From assembly GCA_016744615.1 (NCBI GenBank), contig JADGEA010000002.1, positions 1 through 51,681 of the forward strand: a stretch of DNA of 51,681 nt, read 5' to 3'. This DNA comes from Flavobacteriaceae bacterium. Its GTDB lineage: Bacteria > Bacteroidota > Bacteroidia > Flavobacteriales > Flavobacteriaceae. The notes beneath the pieces were generated by a model that had not been told where the DNA came from, ran no database searches, and saw nothing but the letters and a program-made list of their open reading frames with translations. The position numbers and the translations under genes were made by a program. Positions 44,517 to 51,681 of the stretch are shown here, piece after piece (positions within the stretch are counted from its first letter, which is position 1; each line of letters starts with the position of its first letter).

Positions 44517-45893
44517 TTATTCTAATCCAAAAACAGGTTTATTGGTCATCCATTTTCCTCTTGTAAAATCAGGAAAAAACTGAGGAGATCCACCGCTTGC
44601 AATAGAAGATTCCGATAATGGTGTAATTGCACTCCATACAGCAGCATCGTACACATCAATTGGTGGTTGCACTTCATTTTGTACACTTTCAATAAATTGT
44701 TTGATCGTAAAATAATCTATACCTCCATGGCCTGCACCCTCCGCTTTTGCAGCCTCTTCTTTCCATAATTTATGATCGTATTTGTTAAAATATTTATCAT
44801 AAGCTTCACCTGTACTCCATTTATGAGGTTCAGATTCTCCTTCAATATATATTCTTTTTCCTTCAAACTGACCTCCCCAAACACCTTTGTTTCCATGTAA
44901 TTCAAATCCCCACGAATAAGGTCTGGGTAAATTGGTGTCATGACTTAGAATTATCGTTTCACCATTTGCAGTTGAAATGGTAGTGGTGACAATATCACCT
45001 AATTTCCATTTTAATTTTGCATTTGGATGCTCTTTTCCTCCTTTTGGATGATCAACAATATATTTATGTAAACCAGTTGATTTAGTTGCAACAGAGGTTA
45101 ATGAAACAAATCTGTTTCCTCTATTGATGTCAAACCAGGTTGCTACCGGACCAATACCATGAGTTGGATAGATATCTCCATTTCTTTTTAAAGAATGTTC
45201 GGTTCTCCATCTGGCTTCACCCCATGCATCTTTTCCAAATTTCACTCCAGGATTAAATTTCACACCCCGCAAGTCATGTTTATACCCACAAGTTGCATGA
45301 ACTATTTCTCCAAAAACTCCTTCACGAACCATTTTTAATACGGACATAGCTTCACGTGCATAACAAACATTTTCTAATATCATACAGGGAACCCCTGTTT
45401 CTTCAGAAGTATTCACCAAATCCCAACACTCTTCAATGGTATTTGCGGCACTTACTTCAATACCTGCATATATGCCTGCCCGCATTGCAGCTACAGCCAT
45501 AGGTGTATGCCATAACCAAGGAGAAGCAATAATTACACCATCAATATCATCACGTTCCAGCATTTTAAGATATGCATGGTCATCACCTGTATATACACTT
45601 GCTTCTTTACGAGAATGATCTCTTAATATCTTTTGTGTTGCTTTTATTGCTTTGGGATCTACATCGCATATAGCAGTAATATCAATATTTTTATATTTTG
45701 CAACAAGGCCTACATGTCCTCTTCCTCGTCCGCCAACACCAATAAAAGCAATATTGATCTTATCATTTGATTTCTTCTTTTTAAATCCTTTTGCTGCTTT
45801 TGTTTCATTTGCTGAAATGATATTAGGCGCTAAAGCCACACCTGCTCCGGCAACTGTAATTTTCTTTAAAAAATCTCTTCTTTTAAGTTCCAT
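44517..45893 (-). CDS. Tat-exported Gfo/Idh/MocA-family protein, GH109-like glycosidase
   Basis: A 458-aa NAD(P)-fold protein with an N-terminal Tat signal (RRDFLKKITVAGAGVALAPN). The Rossmann part begins INIAFIGVGGRGRGH, and CDVDPKAIKA and ASPWLWH follow. The stretch GDIYPTHGIGPVATWFDINR closely matches the signature of GH109 alpha-N-acetylgalactosaminidases, which hydrolyse glycosidic bonds by a NAD-dependent oxidation mechanism. GH109-type hydrolase is therefore the better call over a simple dehydrogenase. It converges with the GH3 gene across a terminator. Confidence 0.85.
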   Translation of the reverse strand: MELKRRDFLKKITVAGAGVALAPNIISANETKAAKGFKKKKSNDKINIAFIGVGGRGRGHVGLVAKYKNIDITAICDVDPKAIKATQKILRDHSRKEASVYTGDDHAYLKMLERDDIDGVIIASPWLWHTPMAVAAMRAGIYAGIEVSAANTIEECWDLVNTSEETGVPCMILENVCYAREAMSVLKMVREGVFGEIVHATCGYKHDLRGVKFNPGVKFGKDAWGEARWRTEHSLKRNGDIYPTHGIGPVATWFDINRGNRFVSLTSVATKSTGLHKYIVDHPKGGKEHPNAKLKWKLGDIVTTTISTANGETIILSHDTNLPRPYSWGFELHGNKGVWGGQFEGKRIYIEGESEPHKWSTGEAYDKYFNKYDHKLWKEEAAKAEGAGHGGIDYFTIKQFIESVQNEVQPPIDVYDAAVWSAITPLSESSIASGGSPQFFPDFTRGKWMTNKPVFGLE

Positions 45894-46217
45894 ATGATAA
45901 ATTGTTGATGATGTTATTTAAATTTTAAATAAAAAAATAGAAAGCTAAAAATACATAATTATATCGTCCTATTGGTTGAATGTTACATTTTTTTAAACTG
46001 TTATTATTTTTAAAATTACAGGCCTTAATCAAAGCAGATAAAAAAATAAACTATATGTTAAGAATTCAGAAAATATTAGTTGCATAATGTAACAATATAA
46101 ATAAAACTACTTGTCAATTAATTCTTTTAGTCTGATCTTTTGAAAGGTCAATTGAGCCTGACTTCCTTCATAAAGTATCCCCTAATATTGTTATCAATGG
46201 AAGTCAAGCATGAGTAA
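45894..46217. other. Gap of about 320 bp
   Basis: AT-rich DNA between the divergently placed GH109-like gene and the transposase remnant. I see no gene, clear promoter or hairpin in it. Confidence 0.5.
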
Positions 46218-46502
46218 CAAAAACTAAGTTATATTTTTGAAAATAATACGGATAAAAATATTGCAAGGGTAAAATTGTCCAAATGGTATAACAGCGTAGA
46301 GGTATCTGGATTTAAATCGTTCAATACTATTTCAAGAACAATACAAATACATTATGAAACAATCTTAAACTATTTTAATAATAGAAGTACTAATGCTTCG
46401 GCAGAATCTTTCAATGCTAAAATTAAAGAGTTTAGAGCTCAATTTAGAGGTGTAAAAGATGTAGAGTTCTTCTTGTTCAGATTAACTAAAATTTATGCTT
46501 GA
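46218..46502 (+). pseudogene. C-terminal remnant of an ISL3-type (IS204/IS1001/IS1096/IS1165) transposase
   Basis: A 94-codon open stretch, starting after TAA 46215 without a plausible start, matches the last part of ISL3-family DDE transposases: LSKWYNSVEVSGFKSF, HYETILNYFNNRSTNASAES, FNAKIKEFRAQFRGVKD and FLFRLTKIYA. The asparagine/glutamate core NASAESFNAKIK is the usual final catalytic-domain segment. The rest of the transposase is gone, so this is a dead fragment. It lies just downstream (in - strand terms) of the tRNA cluster. Confidence 0.85.
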
Positions 46503-46583
46503 TTTTAAGTAGTCCCCAATAATAATGCTTGATCCACCATCTGCCTATATAAATAATTAGTTAAATAGTTATATAAAATAACA

Positions 46584-46607
46584 AAACCCCATATAAAATG
46601 GGGCTTT
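46584..46607 (-). terminator. Terminator of the tRNA cluster
   Basis: On the - strand CCCCAT and ATGGGG pair around TTTAT-like loop bases, with TTTTG following. It lies just past the 3' end of tRNA-Arg and would end the tRNA transcript. Confidence 0.75.
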
Positions 46608-46612
46608 GAAGG

Positions 46613-46686
46613 TGATCGCGGCAGGATTCGAACCTGCGACATTCTGCTTAGAAGGCAGATGCTCTATCCAGCTGAGCTACGCGACC
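46613..46686 (-). tRNA. tRNA-Arg (anticodon UCU)
   Basis: 74-nt cloverleaf read by eye on the - strand. The acceptor arms GGTCGCG and CGCGATC pair with one wobble. The D arm shows AGCTCAGCTGGATAGAGC. The anticodon stem CTGCC/GGCAG-like arms hold TTCTAAG with anticodon TCT, and the T arm is GCAGGTTCGAATCCTGC. CCA is not encoded. It reads AGA codons, common in AT-rich genomes. First from the 3' side of a cluster of three. Confidence 0.93.
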
Positions 46687-46702
46687 AGTAACTCATTGTT
46701 TG

Positions 46703-46777
46703 TCGGGGTGGCAGGATTCGAACCTGCGACCTCCTCGTCCCAAACGAGGCGCGATAACCGGGCTACGCTACACCCCG
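46703..46777 (-). tRNA. tRNA-Pro (anticodon UGG)
   Basis: 75 nt on the - strand. Acceptor arms CGGGGTG and CACCCCG pair fully. The anticodon arm CTCGTTTGGGACGAG contains TGG, and the T arm GCAGGTTCGAATCCTGC is typical. Discriminator A, no encoded CCA. Located 16 bp from tRNA-Arg. Confidence 0.94.
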
Positions 46778-46875
46778 AATTGGTTATCATTTTTGGAATA
46801 AATCTTAGTAGACCAGTTCCGAGCGGAGTATATTAAATAAGCTACTTAATAATACTCCTGAATTATTAAAAAATG

Positions 46876-46959
46876 CGGAGAGACAGGGATTCGAACCCTG
46901 GCAACGGTTACCCGTTGACAGATTAGCAATCTGCTCCATTACCACTCTGGCACCTCTCC
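46876..46959 (-). tRNA. tRNA-Ser (anticodon GCU)
   Basis: 84 nt on the - strand with the long variable arm of a type II tRNA (CAACGGGTAACCGTTG). Acceptor arms GGAGAGG/TCTCTCC, anticodon arm CAGATTGCTAATCTG with GCT, and T arm CAGGGTTCGAATCCCTG. Discriminator G as usual for serine. The most upstream tRNA of the cluster. Confidence 0.94.
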
Positions 46960-47108
46960 AAAATATTGTTATTAACAAGAACTTTTTTTCAGTTTGCAAA
47001 TGTATCATAAGCAATACAATATTGCAAGCTATTTTTATTTTATTTTTTAATTTATTTATTAGGCAAATTTAGGTTAGTAATTCAATGATATTTTTAATAA
47101 AAAAAAGA

Positions 47109-47136
47109 GTAAACTCATAGTTAACGATGAGTTTAC
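47109..47136. repeat. Hairpin upstream of the Gly/Tyr-rich lipoprotein gene
   Basis: GTAAACTCAT and ATGAGTTTAC form a perfect 10-bp stem with an 8-base loop. On the - strand it is followed by TCTTTTTTTT, as for an intrinsic terminator, but no - strand gene ends here. It may block antisense transcription into the tRNA cluster or be a remnant terminator. Confidence 0.55.
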
Positions 47137-47172
47137 ATTTTATGATTTATATCATTTTATCAAAAAAAAAGT

Positions 47173-47180
47173 TATATTTG
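47173..47180 (+). promoter_or_regulatory. Candidate -7 element for the Gly/Tyr-rich lipoprotein
   Basis: TATATTTG matches TAnnTTTG, 65 bp upstream of the ATG at 47246. No -33 TTG is visible. Confidence 0.4.
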
Positions 47181-47245
47181 TATTCTTAATAAGAAGTGTC
47201 TTTGACATTTAAGAAAATATAAACAATTAAATTTAAAACAAAAAA

Positions 47246-47923
47246 ATGAAAAAAATTTTAACATTGGCTATTATTGTGCTTCTTTCAAGTTGTTCTGGTA
47301 TAAAAGTAACAGATGCTTGGAAAGCAGATAATCTTAATTCATTGAAAGGTAAGGAAATTTTAGTGATAACAAGAACAGATGATATGGTTTCCCGTCAAAG
47401 ATTTGAGCAGGAAATTGCAAGTAAATTAAGAGACGCCGGAATAAAGGCTACAGAAAGTTACACAAAATTTCCGGCAATGAAGCATAATAAAAAACATACG
47501 GAAGACGGAATAAAAAAGATTATACAAATTATTAAAAATGAAGGGTATACAGGTGTCGTTCTAACTGTTTTAAAAGATAAATCAAAAGAAATTGTAACAT
47601 CTGAAACAGGAGGATATACTTCAGGTGGTTATGGTGGTTACGGTGCTTATGGAATGGGTCACGGTGGATATTATGGTGGTTTTGGCGGATATTATGGCCG
47701 AGCTTATTCTCCTTACGGATATGGTTATGGTGGTGCTTATGTACCTTCAGAAACCAGAACTTATACTTCAGAAACATATATGCTAGAAACAGTTGTCTAT
47801 AACCTTGATTTACCAGATGGAAAACAATTGTTATCTGTTATATCTGTTGATGTAACAGATCCTAAATCTGCTTCAAAAATTGCTCCTAAATATGCAGATT
47901 CTGTTGTAAAACAATGGAAATAA
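47246..47923 (+). CDS. Lipoprotein with a Gly/Tyr-rich central segment
   Basis: A 225-aa lipoprotein (signal ending LLSSC, C16). The N-terminal third (about 20-115) looks like a compact alpha/beta domain (GKEILVITRTDDMVSRQRFE, GVVLTVLKDKSKEIV). A low-complexity segment at about 122-168 is almost entirely Gly and Tyr with a few Ala, Ser and Pro (GGYGGYGAYGMGHGGYYGG). The fold seems to resume after it (YMLETVVYNLDLPDGK, DSVVKQWK). I do not recognise the family with certainty; a general similarity to DUF4136-type lipoproteins is possible. The Gly/Tyr insert could be a flexible or adhesive surface loop. Confidence 0.75.
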   Translation: MKKILTLAIIVLLSSCSGIKVTDAWKADNLNSLKGKEILVITRTDDMVSRQRFEQEIASKLRDAGIKATESYTKFPAMKHNKKHTEDGIKKIIQIIKNEGYTGVVLTVLKDKSKEIVTSETGGYTSGGYGGYGAYGMGHGGYYGGFGGYYGRAYSPYGYGYGGAYVPSETRTYTSETYMLETVVYNLDLPDGKQLLSVISVDVTDPKSASKIAPKYADSVVKQWK

Positions 47924-47942
47924 TTTTTTTTGAAAAATGATT

Positions 47943-47977
47943 AAAGGCTTAAGTTTTAAAACTTAAGCCTTTTTTAG
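47943..47977 (+). terminator. Terminator after the Gly/Tyr-rich lipoprotein
   Basis: AAAGGCTTAAGTTTT and AAAACTTAAGCCTTT form a perfect palindrome followed by a T-run. Confidence 0.88.
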
Positions 47978-48005
47978 TATATTTATTTTCTTAATTAGCA
48001 TCAAA

Positions 48006-49253
48006 ATGAAATCAATCTACTTTTTTCTTTTAGTCTTTATTCTCCCTGTTTTTTTATTTGGCCAACGCTCTGATGTCGATCGCTTTTTAACTGTTTATTC
48101 AAAAGATTCTATAAATGGTAGATCTAAAATGGAGGGAAGTCTTGGTACCAATATGAAACTAAACGGATATTATGATCTTTTTGGAGGTTTGCAAGACAGT
48201 GAGACTTTTAATATTGGTAACATAGATGTTTTTGGAACAGATGACTCAGATAGTTTTAAAATGGATATGTATCAAACCCAAATAAAATTAGAAGGTGTAT
48301 TTGTTCAAAAAAATGGTAAAGATATTATTGCAGTGGTTGAATTTGATTTTTGGGGAGGAAATGGGCATATGCGTTTGCGAAAAGCATTTATTGAAACTAA
48401 TCACTGGCAAATAGGGCAAAACTGGAATAATTTTGGTGATGAAGATCTTTGGCCAAATATTATGGAATGGGAGGGGCCTCCTTCCGGAATTTGGACAAGA
48501 ACTCCTCATATTAAATATTTCAGCACATTTAATAATGATAAATGGAAATATGAGATAAGTTTAGAAGCTCCTATTATTAATTATACTCGTTTTGGTGAAT
48601 TGGAACCTTTGGTTGAAGAAGCTTATCAGGTAACCCCTGATCTTACTTTTGCTATAAAAAATCAGCATGATTGGGGTCATATTCGATTATCATCTGTATT
48701 AAGAAATATTCAATATAAATTTGAAGGAGAGATAGATAATTTTATAGGTTATGGTTTGGCATTTAGTGGAATTTATAAAACAGAAAGGAAAAATAATTTT
48801 CAATTCCAATTGGTGGGAGGAAAAGGAATAACTGCTTATTTAACAAGTGTAGCAGGGCTAGGTTTTGATGGTTATCCAACAATGAAAGATGAATTTGATG
48901 CGACTCCTTCTATTGGTGGTTGGTTTTCTTATGAATATTATTTTACAGAAAAATTCCATAGTAATATTGTTTTCGGATATACGGATTACGGCTTTGCAGA
49001 TATGGAACGTTATATTTTAGCAAATGATATTATTCCTGAAGATTCTATTTTAATGGGTGATTATTTTTATACACACACTTATGGCATATTTAATTTAATG
49101 TACGAACCTTTTGAAAGAATAACCATAGGTGTGGAACTGGATTATGGAATTAAAAAATTGGATATAAACGGTTATGTTGATGATATCTTTATTGATGATA
49201 GTCAAGCCAGAGATGCCATGAGAATAAGTTTCGGATTTATGTTTTATATTTAG
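48006..49253 (+). CDS. DcaP-like outer-membrane porin
   Basis: A 415-aa outer-membrane beta-barrel with a Sec signal (about 1-19, ends LFGQ). Residues 110-165 contain IGQNWNNFGDEDLWPNIMEW, the segment I associate with DcaP-type trimeric channels. Long amphipathic strands follow with aromatic girdle residues, and the protein ends in FGFMFYI as outer-membrane barrels do. DcaP proteins pass dicarboxylates and small peptides in other bacteria; the substrate here is unknown. The octaheme cytochrome gene starts 56 bp downstream on the same strand, so the two are probably co-expressed. Confidence 0.83.
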   Translation: MKSIYFFLLVFILPVFLFGQRSDVDRFLTVYSKDSINGRSKMEGSLGTNMKLNGYYDLFGGLQDSETFNIGNIDVFGTDDSDSFKMDMYQTQIKLEGVFVQKNGKDIIAVVEFDFWGGNGHMRLRKAFIETNHWQIGQNWNNFGDEDLWPNIMEWEGPPSGIWTRTPHIKYFSTFNNDKWKYEISLEAPIINYTRFGELEPLVEEAYQVTPDLTFAIKNQHDWGHIRLSSVLRNIQYKFEGEIDNFIGYGLAFSGIYKTERKNNFQFQLVGGKGITAYLTSVAGLGFDGYPTMKDEFDATPSIGGWFSYEYYFTEKFHSNIVFGYTDYGFADMERYILANDIIPEDSILMGDYFYTHTYGIFNLMYEPFERITIGVELDYGIKKLDINGYVDDIFIDDSQARDAMRISFGFMFYI

Positions 49254-49309
49254 TCATCTGTCAAAAAATATAGTAAATTGCCCTGAATTTTTTATTTGAA
49301 AATAAATTA

Positions 49310-51499
49310 ATGAAATTAATTACTCCATATTTAGGCATCTTATCTTTATTGCTGTTTTTAACATCATGCAACTCAAAATCTAATCAAAATAATTATAAAA
49401 AATTAACTGAATCTGTCAGTGAACATCAATATATTGATGGGTACGTAGGTGATCAAAATTGTGTTTCCTGTCATGAAAAAGAAAATGGTTTATGGAAAGG
49501 CTCTCACCATGATCTTGCCATGCAAATAGCGAATGATTCAACAGTATTAGGAGATTTTAATAATGTGAAGGCTGTGATTGATGGAGTTAAGTATCACTTT
49601 TATAAAAAAGATGATGATTTCCTGGTTAAGATCAATGAAATTGATGGTTCAGAAAACATTTATCAGATCAATTATACTTTTGGAGTAACACCGCTACAAC
49701 AATATCTTATTGATTTTGAAAGAGGAAAAAAACAAGTATTAAGAGTAACCTGGGATTCAAAAGATCATAAATGGTTTCATCAATATGCAGGAGACAAAAT
49801 TTCAACACACGATTGGTTGCATTGGACTAAGAGTGCGCAAAACTGGAATACCATGTGTGCAGAATGTCATTCCACTAACTTAAAAAAAAATTATTTTGTT
49901 GAAAAAGATTCTTTTCATACTACTTACTCTTATATCAACGTAAGTTGCGAAATGTGTCATGGTCCTGGCGAAAAACACATGAATTGGGCAAACTCAGATC
50001 CTAAAGATAAAAATTATCAAATTATACTTGGTAAAACACAACATGAACAGGTTAATCTATGTGCACCTTGCCACGCCAGAAGGTCAAAACTTACCGCTAA
50101 TTTAGAACCGGGAAAACATTTTGAAGATCAATATATGATCCAAACTATTAATACTAATTATTATCATGCTGATGGTCAAATAGATGATGAAGATTATGTT
50201 TTTGGTTCGTTTATGCAGAGTATGATGTTTGCGAACAAAGTAAAGTGCAGCGATTGTCATGATATGCATTCCATGCAATTAAAATTTGAGGGTAATACTT
50301 TATGTGCCCAATGCCATGTAAATACGACTTACAATACAAAAAAACATCATTTTCACGAAGAAAACACAGAGGCAAGTCAATGTATCAATTGTCATATGAC
50401 GGGTAAGAACTATATGGGAAATGATTTTAGAAGAGATCATAGTTTTAGAGTTCCGCGACCAGATCAAAGTGTTAAATATAATACTCCAAATGCATGCAAA
50501 GGTTGTCATGAAGACGAAAGTAATCAATGGGCAGCAAAATGGATCAAAAAATGGTACGGTCCAACAAGGAGAGATCATTATTCGGATGGATTGATCTTAA
50601 GTTCACAACAAAACTTATCCCAAGATCAACGAAAAGATCTTGACGATTTTATCAATAATTTAAAATATCCTGCAATTATAAGAGCTACTGTTATTTCTAA
50701 TTTGAATTATACAACCAATGACCAATTTATAAGTTTGTTTACATCTTTAAAGGATTCATCAGCACTGGTTAGATTTAATGCACTTCAAAAGTTTAGATAC
50801 CTTCCTTTAGAAGAAAGAATACCTGTTGTTTTAAAGCATTTGACTGATACTACAAAAATGGTTAGAATTGGAGCTGCTGAAATTGCCATAGGAATAGATG
50901 AAAATAATTTGAATGATATTGACAGAACAAATCTAATCAATGCAAGAAGAGAATTTGAATCCATGATATATGGTAATGCTGATTTTTCTACAGGCAGAAT
51001 GCAACTGGGTGATTATTTTTTACAAAATAACGATGTAGCAATTTCTATTAAGCATTATGAAATGGCATTGGAAAAAGATAGTTTATTAATACCTGTTTAT
51101 TCTAATTTAGCTACAGCATACAGCATAAATGGTGAGAGTAAAAAAGCACTACAAACACTAAATTTGTGGATGAAATTAGAACCAAATAATGGCAGACCCT
51201 ATTACCTGAGAGCTTTGCTGCATTTTGAATTAAAGCAAGATGATATAGCTGTTACCGATCTAAAAAAAGCCATTAAACTTAATCCAAATGAAACTCGTTC
51301 TATGTATAATTTGGCAACTTACTATTTTCAGGATAAAAAAGATTTAAAACTGGCTGAAAATTATATCCAGAAAGCATTGAAAGTTGACCCAAATAATTCG
51401 GATTATAAATATTTATTAGCGCTTATTTACAGAGATCAGGGTAAGTTTAAATTGGGTCAGAAAATAATGAAAGAGCTAAGGGCTAATGAAAATAGGTAA
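49310..51499 (+). CDS. Octaheme c-type cytochrome with HEAT-like and TPR repeats, lipoprotein
   Basis: A 729-aa exported lipoprotein (signal ending LTSC). Eight CxxCH heme-binding motifs occur in the first ~400 residues: CVSCH, CAECH, CEMCH, CAPCH, CSDCH, CAQCH, CINCH and CKGCH. The pattern resembles cytochrome c554/hydroxylamine-oxidoreductase-like multiheme proteins without their active-site tyrosine signature being evident to me. Residues about 440-540 look HEAT-like (AIIRATVISNLN, ALVRFNALQKFRYLPLEER). Residues about 565-725 are TPR repeats (SIKHYEMALEKDSLLIPVYS, DLKKAIKLNPNETRSMYNLA). The fusion suggests a redox protein docking to partners. Follows the DcaP-like porin gene. Confidence 0.9.
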   Translation: MKLITPYLGILSLLLFLTSCNSKSNQNNYKKLTESVSEHQYIDGYVGDQNCVSCHEKENGLWKGSHHDLAMQIANDSTVLGDFNNVKAVIDGVKYHFYKKDDDFLVKINEIDGSENIYQINYTFGVTPLQQYLIDFERGKKQVLRVTWDSKDHKWFHQYAGDKISTHDWLHWTKSAQNWNTMCAECHSTNLKKNYFVEKDSFHTTYSYINVSCEMCHGPGEKHMNWANSDPKDKNYQIILGKTQHEQVNLCAPCHARRSKLTANLEPGKHFEDQYMIQTINTNYYHADGQIDDEDYVFGSFMQSMMFANKVKCSDCHDMHSMQLKFEGNTLCAQCHVNTTYNTKKHHFHEENTEASQCINCHMTGKNYMGNDFRRDHSFRVPRPDQSVKYNTPNACKGCHEDESNQWAAKWIKKWYGPTRRDHYSDGLILSSQQNLSQDQRKDLDDFINNLKYPAIIRATVISNLNYTTNDQFISLFTSLKDSSALVRFNALQKFRYLPLEERIPVVLKHLTDTTKMVRIGAAEIAIGIDENNLNDIDRTNLINARREFESMIYGNADFSTGRMQLGDYFLQNNDVAISIKHYEMALEKDSLLIPVYSNLATAYSINGESKKALQTLNLWMKLEPNNGRPYYLRALLHFELKQDDIAVTDLKKAIKLNPNETRSMYNLATYYFQDKKDLKLAENYIQKALKVDPNNSDYKYLLALIYRDQGKFKLGQKIMKELRANENR

Positions 51500-51597
51500 T
51501 TTGGATATAATTAATAGTTTTTGGCGTAATGGACAAAAAGGAGGCTAAAAATTTCTGTAAGGATTGTATTTATTAGCTTTGAGGCAAATCAAAGGTT

Positions 51598-51681
51598 ATG
51601 AATAAAAAAAGTGTATAAATTGTAACAGTTCAATTCTTAAAAAGAATGGTATCCGTAATGGTAAGCAAAAGTATAAATGTT
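51598..51681 (+). pseudogene. 5' end of an IS1-family transposase, cut by the window edge, with a frame break
   Basis: The frame starting at base 51612 reads CINCNSSILKKNGIRNGKQ then KYKC, the zinc-finger opening of IS1-type InsA proteins. The ATG at 51598 is out of frame with it: a run of seven A (51604-51610) would need eight to give MNKKK joined to CINC. Either a one-base frameshift or a base error in the run explains it. The rest of the element lies beyond the window. Confidence 0.7.

Noticed and set aside
46606..46836. Open frame of 76 codons reading VIAAGFEPATFCLEG and VAGFEPATSSSQ
   Set aside because: It is the complement of the tRNA-Arg and tRNA-Pro genes. The repeated GFEPAT comes from two T arms, a known source of spurious proteins.
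47532..47777. His/Asn-rich open frame on the - strand
   Set aside because: It is the shadow of the Gly/Tyr-rich repeat codons of the lipoprotein gene.

Overview
The window looks like a chromosome segment from a marine-type member of the Flavobacteriaceae (Bacteroidota). The DNA is strongly AT-rich, Shine-Dalgarno sites are largely absent, and a textbook Bacteroidota promoter (TTG-N19-TAnnTTTG) lies in front of mscL. Many genes encode lipoproteins or Sec-exported proteins. The gene order (efp-lpxD-sucD; VWA protein-prohibitin; leuCDAB) and the glycan-active enzymes (GH92, GH3, GH20, GH109, sulfatase) also fit that group.

Layout. 1-9.4 kb is mostly housekeeping on the + strand: the 3' part of efp, an LpxD-type acyltransferase, sucD, an M16 zinc-protease lipoprotein, fabG, a membrane-anchored VWA protein and a prohibitin/SPFH protein. 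9.4-11.8 kb is a scrambled zone. About 250 bp containing the prohibitin 3' end, its terminator and a decayed secreted-protein gene occurs twice, and the second copy is split by an IS200/IS605-type element. A His-rich secreted protein lies between the copies. 11.8-18.3 kb is mainly on the - strand: TlpA-like thioredoxin lipoprotein, DksA/TraR-like zinc-finger protein, GNAT acetyltransferase, TRIC-type channel, MltF-like transglycosylase, GT2 glycosyltransferase and a solo HsdR_N-type protein, with mscL on +. 18.4-23.9 kb holds holA, nadC, rlmH, a DUF808 membrane protein, a small unknown, a nucleotide-sugar epimerase and a CysH-type reductase.

24.4-29.4 kb carries a GH20 hexosaminidase-like enzyme, a HAD-fold lipoprotein and a formylglycine-type sulfatase. 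29.5-34.1 kb holds a small secreted unknown, a 694-aa PLP-fold protein with an N-terminal region I cannot assign, a 122-bp MITE-like repeat and an M19 dipeptidase. 34.5-39.3 kb is the leucine operon leuC-leuD-leuA-leuB, with a perfect 24-bp inverted repeat between leuC and leuD. 39.5-45.9 kb is a second glycan block: GH92 and GH3 on +, converging on a Tat-exported GH109-type protein on -. 46.2-47.0 kb has a transposase remnant and three - strand tRNAs (Arg-UCU, Pro-UGG, Ser-GCU). 47.2-51.5 kb holds a Gly/Tyr-rich lipoprotein, a DcaP-like porin and an octaheme cytochrome fused to HEAT-like and TPR repeats. The right edge cuts into an IS1-like transposase.

The glycan enzymes could act together on mannose-, N-acetylhexosamine- and sulfate-bearing glycans, but no SusC/SusD pair, sulfatase-maturating enzyme or regulator is present, so they are not a complete utilization locus. 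I found no CRISPR array, toxin-antitoxin pair, phage module or obvious defence island. The best leads for something undescribed are the PLP protein with its repeat, the octaheme-HEAT-TPR lipoprotein beside a porin, the leuC/leuD hairpin, and the duplicated, IS-split region behind prohibitin.
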